Source of the DNA: Cacajao melanocephalus
Lineage: Eukaryota > Chordata > Mammalia > Primates > Pitheciidae
Direction of reading: 5' to 3'
Assembly: GCA_963573385.1 (NCBI GenBank)
Contig: CAUYLG010041444.1
Location: 29,733 to 93,732 of the forward strand
Length of the DNA stretch: 64,000 nucleotides
Shown: piece by piece, positions 31,497 to 46,916 of the stretch
Layout of the letters: each line of letters begins with the position of its first letter
How positions within the stretch are numbered: position 1 is the stretch's first letter
Made by a program: the position numbers and the translations under genes
The notes under the pieces: model-generated
The model's input: only the letters and a program-made list of their open reading frames with translations
Database searches by the model: none
Told to the model about the DNA's origin: nothing

Positions 31497-32307
31497 ATAT
31501 TTATTAATAGAATACACAATTTGAGTGGATTCTTATAAAACATAAAACCAAAAAATTTTTCTTATTTACAAATATTGGCCCTCTTGTTACATCATAGAGA
31601 CTGGTTCCTAAATATTTAAAAAAAAAACAAAAACAAAAAACCTTCCTTCCTATTCATTTTTATGGCTTCAAAGTATTCAGTGAGTTGGTTTGTTAGTATG
31701 GTAGGAAAGGCAGCACAAATTTGCCATCCTCAGCCACTGGGGGTATTTTGATGGGAAGCCTGAGAAGAACAGCAGTGACAGCCAGATCGGATGAGATTTG
31801 GTTTCTAGAACAAAGCACTCCCACTTTCTCAAGTTAGCATAGTGATGTAATGAAGTGAAAATCTGAACAAGGGCAGGAAGATGTGGAGGAGAGGGGCCAT
31901 GAGGGAGTGGCATCCCTGGGCACCAGACCCAGGACCCTGTGCAGACAGGGAGGTCTCCATTTGGGCCAGAAGGAGCAGCCCAGCTGGTATTCATGTGTGT
32001 TTTAATTAGCAGACACAAATGGTTTTGCTTTTACTGAGGTGTCTGTGGGCTCTCAGAGTGCTTACTGTGCAGTGAACTTAGACAAAATGCCAATCTGGAT
32101 CTTTGACAGAAAAGAAAAAAAACTTTTCATTCTAACACCAATTTCAGACATGAGAGAGGTGCTATTTGCTCTTCTAATACTCTGATAGCTTTAAACTTTA
32201 CCAAATAATTTTAAGATGCCTAAAACCTGACTATGAGTCTCCTGATTTTCATAAGAGAAATATTTCCTGAGCAGGCAGTTGTAAAGACAGTTAATTAAAG
32301 TCAGCTT

Positions 32308-32437
32308 TTTTGTTTTGTTTTAAGAGATAAAATATTATGTTTCCCAGGCTGGTCTCAAACTTTTGGGCTCAATCAATTCTCCTGCCTCAGCCTCCCAAGT
32401 TGCTAGGACTATAGGCACATACCACCGTGCCCAGCTA
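32308..32437 (-). mobile_element. Antisense Alu monomer (FLAM/FRAM-like)
   Basis: T-rich start, CCCAGGCTGGTCTCAAACTT, CTGCCTCAGCCTCCCAAGTT and ACCACCGTGCCCAGCT. Confidence 0.78.
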
Positions 32438-33379
32438 AGAGCTTTTTAGAATGGGCAGTAGGACATCTGCCTGTGTTTAAGTTTTCATAACTATTTTTAA
32501 GACATGAAAGTTCCCTGATTGTATAGAGTTATTTTTCAATAATTATGTGGTTGTGGTTATGCTATTAATCGACAATAGATAGCTCTCTGACAAAAAAAAA
32601 AAGCTGTAAATGAAATGCAAATAACTTCAGTGGAAAACTTCTAATTGTAAGCACATCAGGAAAATAAAAATCTTCAGTATACTTATATACCTTAGCTTGC
32701 CCTTGATATCACAAAAGGCAAGGAAATGATGGTGCTGATAGTCTGAAGGCTGTGGTCAGGCCTGGCCCTTGGATTTGGAACCCATGGGTGAGTTTTAATG
32801 TCAATATAACTTTATTGTCTATTTCAAGGCATTTTTTCTTGACAGAATTTATAAATTTAGGAGTATTGAACAGTTTCTGTAGTTTGTTCATTGTATGTTT
32901 TCTGTTGTCCAAAGACAAAATTATAATAAATTGAGTTTAATGATCTAGCTGACTTTTACTTGCAATTTTAGAATTGGGTAACACCTCCTTCTGTAAAATA
33001 GAATGAGTGTTCCGATGAGCTGAGCAGAGGAAGTTGGCTTTAGGCAGAAAAGGGCTGAAAAAGTTAGAAACAGAGAGCAAAAAGTGGATTGGTCATTTCA
33101 TAGTTACTTCTCTTGTAAAGATTAAAGCAGGGGGGACTTCTTTATTATGCTGGCTAAAAATAGCTTTCTTGGGGATTTGGCTATTATCTGTCTTTTTGTC
33201 CTGATTTCTGGGAAGCTCAGATAAACAGCTTCGTTTCAGCCTGGTAATCTAAAACTTCAGCATGAGTGACTCCATTTTGATTTGGTCTATTAGGCCTAAT
33301 GCGGTACCTCTGGCCAAACTAATGGCCGCCTATCAATGTTATTTAACTATATTTGTATGTTTATTTTTTGGCTTAAATT

Positions 33380-33850
33380 TTTTAAAGTTAAATTGTTTTC
33401 TTTAGGATATAACATAGTCACATGATTCAAAACAGTAAGTTTTACAAAATAATGTCACAAGAAGGTCTCCCTCCTACTCCTGTCCCCCAGGAACTCCTCT
33501 GGCATTCCAGAGACAGCTAATGTTACCAGATCCTTTTGAATCTTACTGGAACCCTTCTAGGCATTTACAAGCAAGCATGTGTGTAGGGATCTTCTTAATC
33601 AAATAGGAGCACACAGCACACAGGGTTGGGTACGTTGCTTTTAACACATCATAGAATTCTATTTAAACTTATGGAATGTTCTCATCTTTATGATGGCAAA
33701 GTGTTCAGTAGTATGGATATATCATACTTTAGCCATTCCTCTAAAGGTGATCTTTTAAGATGTTCTCAGTCTCGAGCAATTTTAAAAAATGATGCAATGT
33801 AAAACCTTGCCTATACACTATTTCTCAGATGTCCTGTTATATTTAAATAA
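33380..33850 (-). repeat. Old L1-like segment, antisense, diverged
   Basis: Blocks such as GTCTCCCTCCTACTCCTGTC, CATTTACAAGCAAGCATGTG and TATGGATATATCATACTTTA follow the order seen in reverse-complemented 3' regions of old mammalian L1/HAL1 elements. No frame survives. Confidence 0.5.
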
Positions 33851-34146
33851 CTTCTTGAGTATAGAACTGTTCGGTGTATTATTTTTAACGCTGAAAGACA
33901 TTTGTCAAGTATTTAGTCATTTCATTACACAAGTAATGTAATATAATGCTATGGATATAGCAAAGGAGGGAGGGAAAAATGTTCCAGAAGCCTAGGGACC
34001 CTGGGATTGGGAAATTTCCAAAGTGTTGTGACAATATTGAGTATTCTGTTTCCTGATCTATTTGGGAATTAGAGTTATGCCCTACTCAGCTCTCACCAAT
34101 GCACATTTCTGCTTTGGAACCAATGATAGGTGTTTGGGTTTTGTAG

Positions 34147-36309
<2,163 letters not shown>

Positions 36310-36903
36310 CAAGGCCAAGCCCCAGGTGCCCCCAGTGATGGCAGAGGCCAGACTCTAACATTAGGAATCTCAGTGAAGAGGTCCTCAGAGTCTCTAGCAT
36401 CTTTAGCTACTACCTGAAGGCTGTCCTAACCCTCTCCACACAATGCATTTACAGAGTATGAGAGTTGGAGGACCCTTAAAAGACCCAACAAGCCACCCGA
36501 TGCATTTGTTTCCATCACACTCTCAATAGGTCCAGCTCAAGATGAAAGGATAGACACAGAATTGTTTGAAAAACATTTTCCAGGCCCAGCTCCAACCTAA
36601 AGCCTGATTGACATGTGCCTTGCTAGACTCCATAAGTAAAAGAATAGGTCCAAGATAGCATTGCCCATAAGAACAGCACCCAGAACTAGGTGAGTAGCAT
36701 GACAGCAGTTTTAAAAAAATGCTTAGGATTAAATAAATAATACAGATTGTTTTTAAAAATATGCAAGGACCAGAGTCTTCTTCTAAGCTTTGTAAGCTAA
36801 GCAATAGTTTATGTCCTACTAGATATACTCCAAAGCTCCAGTGGAAATTCTGTCTAGACATCTCACCCAAAGATCTTGAAATAGTGATAGTATGAAAATA
36901 CTA

Positions 36904-36909
36904 AATAAA
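36904..36909 (+). promoter_or_regulatory. Candidate proximal poly(A) signal of LIX1
   Basis: AATAAA, 595 nt after the stop codon, in an AT-rich context and followed by a T-containing stretch (TTTAAAATGTTTTG). It would give the shortest 3' UTR. Confidence 0.4.
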
Positions 36910-37371
36910 ATTAATGTTTAAAATGTTTTGTAATAATAATTTTTTAAAACCCATACTCTTCCATATTTAGGAATATCACCTAGAAAAGTAGCTTCACTCT
37001 TCTTCCTTAAGAATTAATACCCAATTTTTATGAGTCTTGCAATTAATTATGTTCATTCTCAATTTGCAAATAGATAACCTAAACTAATTTGTTCTTATTT
37101 CCGCCACTGCAAACATATCTACAGGGAGCAAACTTAATGGCATTTTAAAGATGAAAACATTTTGAAAAATTATTAGCATGTAACAAAGAATGCTTGCATT
37201 CGATTAGATTCACCAGCATTTGAAAGAAGGAATCTTTAGCTTTCAAATGTAGTATCATTATTAAGTTTAAGTAACTGGAACCTTCTCTAAAGGATGGATG
37301 ACATTGCTGTCTCTATTTGACTCATCTGTATGAGTCAATCAACTGATTAGAAAATCAAAAGCCAACAAAAA

Positions 37372-37508
37372 CTTTTTTTTTTTTTTGTAGTAGAGATGGG
37401 ATTTCATCATGTCGCCCAGGCTGGTCTCAAACTCCTGAGCTTAAGCCATCTGCCTGCCTCTGCCTCCTAAAGTGCTGATATTACAGGCGTGAGCAACCAT
37501 TTCCTGGG
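37372..37508 (-). mobile_element. Antisense Alu monomer inside the LIX1 3' UTR
   Basis: T-run, GTAGTAGAGATGGGATTTCA, CCCAGGCTGGTCTCAAACTC and AAAGTGCTGATATTACAGGC. It lies between the proximal and distal poly(A) signal candidates. Confidence 0.8.
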
Positions 37509-39096
37509 CTAAAATAATTTTTAGATAGTTCTTGGTCACTCAGATTTAAGAATGTCCGCAATGTCAATTTTAAATGCTCATAGGTATTTCTGTATCTATA
37601 ACATGAAAAGGATTATTCTGCATTTTATCCAGTAGTTCAAATTAAAGAAAATGTTTTTCTCAATTTAAAATAATTTTTTTCTTTTGTTTATGCGAGTGCA
37701 CACTATCTTCACTGAAAGCAAAACCATTATAATTAAAGTTTACAAAATATAATATTTTAACCTCATATCTAGTAAGTATGTACAAAGGTAACTATCACTC
37801 CTTAAATCCACATAAAAACTACTGTAAGTGTTCATATATTTTGGAATTATAACTGATAATAAAAGATCATCATGCATCACGTATCTCATACCAGGAGAAA
37901 ATTTAGCTATGTAATGGTCCCACTTTAATATCTTTTAAAGGTAATAGTAATTTTCAACACATTTTATTTTAAAATACTATTTTAACAAAAGTTATGTTTC
38001 TTTCCCCAGTGAGGCTAAATGTCACCTAGAAAAGAATTTTATTCCCTTATATTCCTGAAAAAGAATCAGAATGAACATTTTTATGTTGAGTAAATTTTAA
38101 AATTTAGGAAATTTTCTATTTAAAGTTAATTTTTTTCAAAAAGTCACTACTCTTTACATTGTCATTTCCAAAAAGCCACAATTTCTCATGTGGGATGTGA
38201 TTAAAGTTAGGCATTACTGCATTTGCAGCCTTTGACAATTATCTCCTCAAACTGACACCATCTTAATTAGATGCAGGGACAGGGATCAGATGGGACAATA
38301 TCAAATTTACTTTCTGTCCTACAAGTTACAAACTGCACCCATTCTGTAAATTGAATATAGTGGTTCTCCCTTGGCCATTGTCAGTTTTCCTGACTGGTCA
38401 AAACTGCCCATTTTTCCTGGAATGGTCTGAAAGCTTCAGCAAAAGAAAAGAATCTTTGCTGATCCCTTTAATGCTCAATTGATAGTAAATGAATTTCAGC
38501 TGAGACACAAGGGCTGTCAGTATATCATATAAACATCTTTATAGCCAGAGAAAAGAGGGTTGAAGAGCAAAGTAGATTTTTTTTTTTCCTTTTCTATATC
38601 TTGTGCGGAACAACACACTGTGATAAAGGGGACTAGAGTGGAAGCTTCCCTGTTTAAACACATGAAGCTCTAGGTCCTAATCTTTTTGGTTATAAATTAT
38701 TTGAAACTCTGATAAAAGCTATGGATCATCTCCTAGGAAAATAGAACAAAACATATACATTCAAATTACACAGTTCCAGAGTATATGGGCCCCCCCACCC
38801 CCACAAAGTCCATGGATTGCCCTAGGGTCTTTAGATTCTTGTTTAGAACTGGTGATTTTGAACACAACATACAGGGTCAAACTTTACATCAGGGATCCAA
38901 CATGACTCAGACATAGCCCAGGTAGCCTGTTTCTAACACAACTGTCATAATCCTGAAATCCAAAATTGCACTGTATTTGACAAGAGATAGTTTAATGTCC
39001 ACCAAATCCAAATTTACTATATTATTGTTTTTAAAAAGGCAGTTTAAAGCAAACTAGTCACTAAACTTGGGTGAATGGGTCAGAAACTACAGATTT

Positions 39097-39102
39097 AATA
39101 AA
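39097..39102 (+). promoter_or_regulatory. Candidate distal poly(A) signal of LIX1
   Basis: AATAAA followed within about 30 nt by a GT-rich element (TTTGGTTGTCTATTTG), the arrangement typical of a functional cleavage site. It would give a 3' UTR near 2.8 kb. Confidence 0.45.
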
Positions 39103-39638
39103 GTCATACCTCCAATGTTCAGAATTTGGTTGTCTATTTGTTCAAAAGCTATAGTTCACTCCTATTTTTGCTATTAAATTTACCTATCTCTAGAAAAGTA
39201 AAATAATTAAACCATAGATATTCCTGAAATGCTGTACCTATATCAACTATGAATCTGATCGGCTAAGTCTCAGGAAAATGAAAATCAAAAGCATAAAGGT
39301 TTAACATTTTTCTGTTTCTTTAGAGAAAGTCTTTGAAGCCAGAAGCGTTATAGTTAACTTTCTCTCTAGCTGAGATGCGTTAGAGAATTCTGAGTTTTAT
39401 CATGCCACACCTTTCTTTTTATCCAAAGGACAAAAGAAGCCGAACTAAGAATATTTTTATACCATATTCAAAGGTAAACATGAGTTCAGATACTATCTCT
39501 TATATATTGTTGATTTTTTGTTTGTTTTGCCTTATGGAAATGTAAATATCAAGATTTCTTCTATAGTGTCCATCCTAAAAGGCTAACACTCAGACTGTTT
39601 TTAGCCAAAGCTCTAGGAAAATGTCCTTCTCCTTGTAA

Positions 39639-39819
39639 CAGCAGTTCTCAATTTTGGCTGCACATTAGAAATACCCGATGAACTCCGAAAATCCTAAATG
39701 TCCAGATTGTACCCAAACCAATTATCTCAGACTCTGGGAGTGGAGCACAGTCATCAGTATGTTCTAAAGCTCCCCAGGCAGTTCTAACAGAACTTCCAGC
39801 AGAAGGTTGATAACCACTG
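39639..39819 (+). mobile_element. MER5A DNA transposon, near full length
   Basis: Starts CAGCAGTTCTCAATTTTGGC and ends TTGATAACCACTG, the MER5A terminal inverted repeats, with CAGACTCTGGGAGTGGAGC inside. Length 181 bp, close to the known 189 bp. Confidence 0.85.
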
Positions 39820-40091
39820 CTCTCTCCCGAAGTACTGGCTCAGAGGTCTATGCCTAACCAGTGGGAACTTTTACTCCACTTGACCTTGGCCTCAACTCAA
39901 ATGTGGAGCTCTTCTGAGCTAGGTAGGAGCCAATTTTTTTGCTTGGATAAGAGGTCTCTCTTGAACTCAGGACTAAAGAGGGCAAGCACACTCACATGTG
40001 CACACATGCACAAACACCCCTCATTTGAGCAGGAGAGCCAGATTCTGCCCCAGGGTCCAGGCTCTCTTTCTCAAATATAATAGATAACTAT

Positions 40092-40240
40092 CTGCACCAG
40101 AATCATATATGATACTTGTTTAAAAATACAACTACCTATGCTGCACCTTAGACCTGGTGACCAAATTCCAGGAGAGGGTCTGGATTATGTACCACTTCAC
40201 CAGGTGTTTCTGATCACACTTCAGCTTGAGACCTTCTGGG
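40092..40240 (+). repeat. MER5-type fragment
   Basis: CTGCACCAGAATCATATATG, AGGTGTTTCTGATCACACTT and CAGCTTGAGACCTTCTGG follow MER5 order, with no intact 5' end. Confidence 0.6.
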
Positions 40241-41402
40241 TTAAAGCTACCTAACACATCCTTTACTGGGCAGCAGAGGCCTGGCTTCTATAGAGAGAGC
40301 ACAGAAAGGACTAAAGGAATGTGTGAAAGGTTGCCTCTCACCCCTCCTGGAAGCTAGAGAGAAGAAGGGACAAAGAGATGTGTTGCATTTACCTCCCAAA
40401 CGAGCAGCACTCACTCTTTGATCACTTTGGCCCCAACATTTGGTATTACTTTTAATCCCTTTCCTAGAAACCACAAAAATATCTATCAGCTCGTGGTTAA
40501 AGTCACTTTTTAAAATCTAACTAAGTCCCAGTAACACTTTCCTCCTTGGAGCAAAGTAGGTGGTGAGAAAGGCAAGCAGAAGTTTCTTTTGAGAGCTATT
40601 GATTCTCTAGTGCTGTTAGTTCCCAAGCAAAAGTCCCAAATTGCCACCTACTTATAGGCAGTTCCCAATTTTAACCCCAACTGTGCTCCATAAGTCCATT
40701 TGTAAGTCCGTTAGTTCAACTGTGAGGATAATACATTTTCTATAGGATCAAGGTCATAAATGGTGGTAAGTTTCCCAGACCAGCCTATGTGGGCCATAGG
40801 GTGCCTAGAACATTGACCTATGGGACACAATGCAGCTCTGGGTTGTGAGTGGGCACAGGAAGGTAGCACAAGGAGCAGCTGGGGGTCTAGGGCATCATAC
40901 GAAAACGCCTCCCTGGAGTGTATTTCTGAGTTTCAGACTGGTTCTCCAGACACCCCCTTTATTTTTCCTTTGTCCCCTCATAGATTAGCTTGCTGAACCC
41001 CACCCACTCCCATGACCTATTGCCTCTTCTGATCATGGCTTTTCCTACTTTTTGACTTGCTAAGGAAGAGACGATTTTTTTTCCTGCCTTTCCCACAAAA
41101 CTTTTGAAAGTGTCTGAGTTAGTACCACTAGAAACGGGAACATTCGGGTAACCTGAAAATGGCCGCCACTAAGCGTCTTCTCAGAGTCTATTTTTACCAG
41201 GGCCTCTGAGGAAAGACATGAGCACATACGGCAAAACTGTGCGAGACAGGATAGCCATGGAGTATGACCCAGTCACCCAGACCTCTAAGGTTCCTGCTTC
41301 TCTGGTGTTGGCTTCACATCATGTTGCCCCGTTCTGATCGCAGCTAGCTACCCCATAGGCCAGCCAGTGATTCTGGGTAATCTGGCTTAAAACCACAAAC
41401 TG

Positions 41403-41728
<326 letters not shown>

Positions 41729-42050
41729 TCAGGGATATGAACTAAAAAACAGGGAAGAAATTGGCCAGTTGGAGTTGGAGGCTGAAGTGGGAAGAGTCTG
41801 TCCACGAGAGCTGTGGTCTCTGCAGGTGAAAGGGATGAAGCAGCAGGAACCATGAGTCAGCAAAGGAAGCTGATGAGTAGAAAGGGGAGAAGTTGCTTGG
41901 TGCAGAGAGCAGCTGTAGAGAGAGGCAGACACAGGAGATGATGAGGCCAAGGAGGGCATGATGATGATGAGGAACTGCTGGCCCATGTGCCCTGCAATAA
42001 CCTTTCCTTGGCTGCAAGGATCACATACCTCGCAACCAAAGAAATCCCAC

Positions 42051-42413
42051 TGTATTAGTCCATTTTCACACTGCTGATAAAGATATTTCTGAAACTGGAT
42101 AATTACAAAAGAAAGAGGTTTAATTGACTTACAGTTCCATGCAGCTGGGGAGGCCTCACCATCATGGCAGAAGGCAAGGAGGAGCAAGTCACATCTTACA
42201 TAAATGGCAGCAAGAAAAGAGAGCTTGTGCAGAGAAACTCACACTTTTAAAACCATCAGATCTCGTGAGACTTACTCACTATCAAGAGAACAGCAGGGGA
42301 AAGACCCACCCCCAGGATTCAATCATCTCCCACAGGGCCCCTCCCACAACACATGGGAGTTATGGGAGCTACAAGATGAGAATTGGGTGGGGAATCAGAG
42401 CCAAACCATATCA
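42051..42413 (-). mobile_element. Solo THE1/MSTA-type LTR (ERVL-MaLR), antisense
   Basis: Begins TGTATTAGTCCATTTTCACA and ends GAGCCAAACCATATCA, the reverse complement of a THE1/MST LTR. Length 363 bp. It is flanked by the perfect 5-bp duplication CCCAC (42046-42050 and 42414-42418), as expected for this class. No internal sequence accompanies it. Confidence 0.93.
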
Positions 42414-42911
42414 CCCACCTTACTCATTTTAGAGCAAAGCCACACTATATTATTCTGGTCTTTTCAACCTAAGAAAAGACCAGAAAGCTGACACAAGGAA
42501 GACCTTCAAGCGACAGAAATGCTGCTAAGAAAACAAGATTTAAGACTGGAGCAGGGTTAACTTTCTCCTCACCCACTGCCGCCTCACTTCAATGTTAGGT
42601 CTCATGCTGGTCAGGAGTTCTCCCCAACTCTGAAATAAACATATGTATTATGTGCTAACATAGTGTTCTTGCTCCATGCATAGAAATTCCTGTGTTCTCA
42701 CGTTCCACAGGAGGTCTGACTACAAGGGGAAAATAGAATTCTATTTTTACAGAGATAGAATTCGTAACCTCAACTATTTGTTGTCTTCTTCAAAAATTAA
42801 TTACCTAGGGAAATTAATAACATGTTATGACCATACTCAAAAGTGCCATCTTTGCCAAAGACATTCCTGTCACTAACTCCCTTGAGAATAGCCCCCTGAG
42901 TTTGCATGAGC

Positions 42912-42934
42912 AAAAAAAAAAAAAAAAAAAAAAA
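42912..42934 (+). repeat. Poly(A) run
   Basis: Twenty-three consecutive A residues. No retrotransposon body is recognisable immediately 5' of it. Confidence 0.9.
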
Positions 42935-43139
42935 GCACTCTCTTGTAGGCTGAAAGACCTTAGCATCCTGAACGGACTAGTTCATCTCAGCATCTCGACT
43001 ATCAGGCCCAACACTTGGCAGGTGCTCAGTGATGAGTGGAAATCTGTCATAAATGTCTTGATACCTTCCTTCTTCTCTTCTGGAGAAAGAACCTCATCTG
43101 GCTCTAGTCTGCTGGTTTATTTCAGGACTCACTTGATTG

Positions 43140-43800
43140 CAAGATAGAAGCCCAAATCAACCTGCTAGGCAAATAGAGAGGTTACTGGTTCATGATACAA
43201 AATAGTCCCAGGAGAGTTTCTGCTCCAAGTATATCTGGATCAAGGTACAGAAATCAGGACTTAGTCTCATTATGTGGATATACACACATGTACATATCCA
43301 TGGGTCTCATCGCTCAGGTCTTAAATCTGCTTCCTTTTATGTTGGCTCCATTTTTAAGCAGGCTCTGTCTTTGTAGCAGCAGGTGGAAGCCAGTAGCTTC
43401 ATGCTTCTATCATAGCAGAATGAGAAATTCTCCTACCAACAGTTGAAATCTAAGTACCAGAACTGAATGCCATCATGGCGTTTCAGTCATGTGTCCATCC
43501 CTGAATCAATGACTGTGGCCAGGCTCAAGTGACATGTCTGTGCCCTGGAAACAGTGGTCAAGTCAGCCTACCTGAACAACTTAGACCTGGTTAAGGAGTA
43601 GTCAGTCACCCAAGAAAGATAGGGGTTCAATTGCCAGGGAAAGATGTGGCCATTTCCCAAAGATATTAAAAGCTATTTTCTTCTCAAGAGCCTTCAAAGA
43701 AAGAATGAACAACAGAAGAAATACAGCTTCTCCAGTGAGAAGTTGGGACAGAGGCTTCTGGGTAGACAAAAACAACAGATGTATACTGTGAATACATTGT
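43140..43800 (+). repeat. Old mammalian interspersed repeat, family not named (copy 3)
   Basis: TGTTGGCTCCATTTTTAAGC, GTGTCCATCCCTGAATCAAT, ACTGTGGCCAGGCTCAAGTG and a 3' end with CAAAAACAACAGATGTATAC correspond to the family at 5.2-5.7 and 22.7 kb. It is the longest copy in the window. Confidence 0.5.
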
Positions 43801-45139
43801 ACCATTTCCAAGAATCAAATCCATCCTCAAAAGACACACTTTGTCACCACTAAGGTGTTCAAAAGCACTTTCTGTCCAGAGAGCATCCAAAAATGCTTCC
43901 AGACTAATCACACACTGAAATAAGCATACAGGTTCCCGGAGGACTCTCCTGAAGGCGATAGCACTCATTTGTATGTAAGAGTTCTATTGTACACAGAAAC
44001 CTAATCACTCGCATTACTCTGCAGTCACACTTCATATATCTTCAGTGCTGATGAACTGTTGTTATGCAAGTGAGTTAGGAAATTTCCTCTGGTCTATTTC
44101 TAGTGGGCCCTGGCTTTCATTATCAGTGGCTGCTAATACCTTAATGGAAAAGAAGATAGTTGATCCCAACAAGTAAAAGCAGTTGTAGTGAAACTGGACA
44201 GTTCAATAGCCTGGAGAGTTTGTTTATCCCCTCTTGTTACTAAGCAACATGCAAACCTCAACTATGGCTGTAGTCTGACCCATGAGTACTGACTCAGGCA
44301 GTCATAAAATGATTTGGGGAATGATTTATTTTGAGACAATCCACTGTATATCTCTCAGATATTTCCACATTTTCCTGTAGTGATTTTGTAGATGATGTCT
44401 AAAAGTTAATAGGGAGTACTTGGTGCAATCATGTTTTCATATGGAAATTTTGAAAACACAAGTGACTCTATGAAGTTCCAGATTGCCAGGTAAGTTAAAA
44501 AGTCAACCTAAAGCTATAATTAACTGAAACTAAAAAGTGGGAGATATTTTACCTTTTCAGTTATTTTTTTCTCTCAAATGACCTGGGAATTTTATTCATT
44601 TGCTTATTTATTTATTGTGGCTATTTAGATTAAAACAATATTTTTTTTTGGTCACAAGGCCACCAAAGCAAATAAATCAAAAAAATAGGGGAAAGAATTT
44701 TAATTCTCTTAAAATTCAAAACACATTTGCTTCTGATGACTCACATAAATATGTTTGTTAAAGAGTGGGTTTAGTAAAATAGATAATTTAAATTAAGACA
44801 ACTTTCCTTCATCCTGTCTTTCATCTAGAGCATTCTTATTAGCAACATGTTTTGCAACCTTTTTCTTTTTATTCACAGAAATCCAACTACATTGTCTCCT
44901 TGCCCTGCTCACCAATTGTCTGTGTGTGCCAGAGAGACTTGGCTCTCACTCCACTGAAAAGAGGCTTCAAGAGGCTGCATCTCACCACATGGGCAACTTT
45001 GTCCCAGGCATTCCAAGTATCACACACATTGACAGTAGGATTCACAGGGTCTAAAATCGCCTAAGAAGCAAGAAAATTAAAAATCAAAACTGTCAATTTC
45101 TAAAATCTGTTTCTCTCTCTCTGTATAAATATATATATA

Positions 45140-45500
45140 TGAAATAATTTGGGCTGTGTCCCCACCCAAAATCTCATCTTGAATTGTAATAATCCCCACA
45201 TATCAAAGGTGGGACCAAGTGGAGATAATTGAATCACAGGGATGCTTTCCCCATACCATTCTCGTGATAGTGAGTGAGTTCTCATGAGAGCTGATGGTTT
45301 TATAAGGGGCTTCCCACTTTGTTCAGCTCTCATTTCTCCTTCCTGCCACCATGTGAAGAAGGATGTGTTTGCTTACCCTTCTGCCATGATTGTAAGTTTC
45401 CTGAGGCCTCCCCAGCCCTGCGGAACTGTGAGGCAATTAACCCTCTTTCCTTTATAAATTACCCAGTCTTGGACAGTTCTTTATAGCAGAATGAACTAAT

Positions 45501-45503
<3 letters not shown>
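45140..45503 (+). mobile_element. Solo THE1/MSTA-type LTR inserted in a TA repeat
   Basis: Begins TGAAATAATTTGGGCTGTGT, continues with CCCCACCCAAAATCTCATCT and ends GAATGAACTAATACA. Length 364 bp. TA repeats touch both ends. Confidence 0.92.
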
Positions 45504-45549
<46 letters not shown>

Positions 45550-45575
45550 ATGTATGTATATATGTATGCATATAG
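45504..45575 (+). repeat. (TA)n microsatellite with (TATG)n tail
   Basis: About 20 TA units followed by TGTA/TATG variants. Confidence 0.95.
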
Positions 45576-46650
45576 TTACGTGGTTAGAAGAAGTGCTTGC
45601 CAGAGTTCAAAGAAGGAACTTAGTTAAGGAAAGGAGTCCTTGGGAAGAAGAGAGCAAGTCCATGGAGGGCTAATCCTACCTATCATGAAACAGACGCTCT
45701 TGATTCTGCCCCTCTAACTCTCCTCATTTTTCCTTTTAACGTGAGCCATTTCTTCCCAAATTCAGCCTTCGATTTCCTTCTCATGTTGTTGTCTATTTAC
45801 ACATTCTGTTTATTCTATTCAAATTACTCTTTATTCACATTTGAGAATTAGAGCTTTGGGGAAGTAATCAAAGGAAATTGACTTTGTGGTAATTAAGGTC
45901 TCCTCATTTACATGTACTACCAATAAAGCTGTGCTTTGTTGCCTTCTCTTTCTTGATAGCAGAGATGCTTCTTACATCCAAAGAACACAAAAAAGATAGA
46001 TGGTTAACTTGTGTTTCTGGCTAACCTGTACAAAAGTGAGGAATTTGAAATGATAGTGTCTGTGCCAGTGTCGATTTCTGTATATCGAACCGAGAGTTTG
46101 AGGACTCCCCTCATTCCGTGCACCAGGCTGAAGAACACGGGCTGTGATGCCAGTCCCCAGATGTAATTGTGAGGACTCCCTCGTGTAACAGGAGGGGAGT
46201 CTCCAGAACTTAGACACAGAATGAAGGGTTAGTTACACAGCCCAAATTATGTATTTTCCCGGGCTCAATTAGCCCAGGGAAAAATTCAAGCTCAACAGGC
46301 ATTCTACAGAAGAAATTCCAGTTTTCAATCCCAGTACTTACTGAACCATGGTAAGATTTTTACCAATCAGACTGGAAAAATATAATTAGAATATCCATCA
46401 TTGGTGAGTCTGTAAGGAAATGGATCCTCTAGCTCTGTTGCTGAGAGTGTCTTTTTTGAAGCCAACTCTATTAAAATTAGGTATGTTCTGTCTGTTTGGC
46501 CCAGCATTTTTCACCTCTACAAATTTATCCTGGAAAACTGCTTCTGTAAGTGCTCAAGATATGTCTAAAGAATTTTTTTTATTTAATTATTTCATATTAA
46601 TAAGCATTAGAATCTTCCTCATTAGGAAACTATTCAGGATACAGCTCCTC

Positions 46651-46916
46651 CTGTGCTATCCAATACAGTTACTAACCACTTGAAATGCAGCTACTCTGAA
46701 TTGAGAACACATTGGATTTCGAAGATATGAAACAAAACGTAAAAATATCTCAATTTTTATATTGATTGAATGTAGCAAAAATAACATTCTGTGTATACTG
46801 ACCTAAATACATTACTAAAATTAATTTCACCTTTTTAATGTAGCTATTAGAATATGTAAAATTGTATATGTGACTTACATTTGAACCTTGCATTATATTT
46901 CTCTTAGACAGTACTG
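46651..46916 (+). repeat. Old hAT-like DNA transposon fossil
   Basis: Starts CTGTGCTATCCAATACAG and ends TTAGACAGTACTG, imperfect inverted termini of the CAGTGCTGTCC kind. It carries CACTTGAAATGCAGCTACTC, typical of non-autonomous hAT-Charlie-like elements. Exact family uncertain. Confidence 0.55.

Larger units (their letters stand above)
36310..39120 (+). other. LIX1: LIX1 3' UTR (extent inferred)
   Basis: The sequence after the stop codon is AT-rich and non-coding. AATAAA signals lie at 36904-36909, 37858-37863 and 39097-39102. The last would give a 3' UTR of about 2.8 kb. An antisense Alu monomer lies inside this stretch at about 37372-37508. Which signal is used cannot be decided from the sequence alone. 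Confidence 0.55.

Noticed and set aside
41729..42187. 152-residue minus-strand open frame
   Set aside because: It spans unique flank and part of a THE1-type LTR, with no recognisable domain.
42912..42934. Poly(A) run as the tail of a processed pseudogene
   Set aside because: No gene-like sequence or flanking duplication could be found upstream of it.
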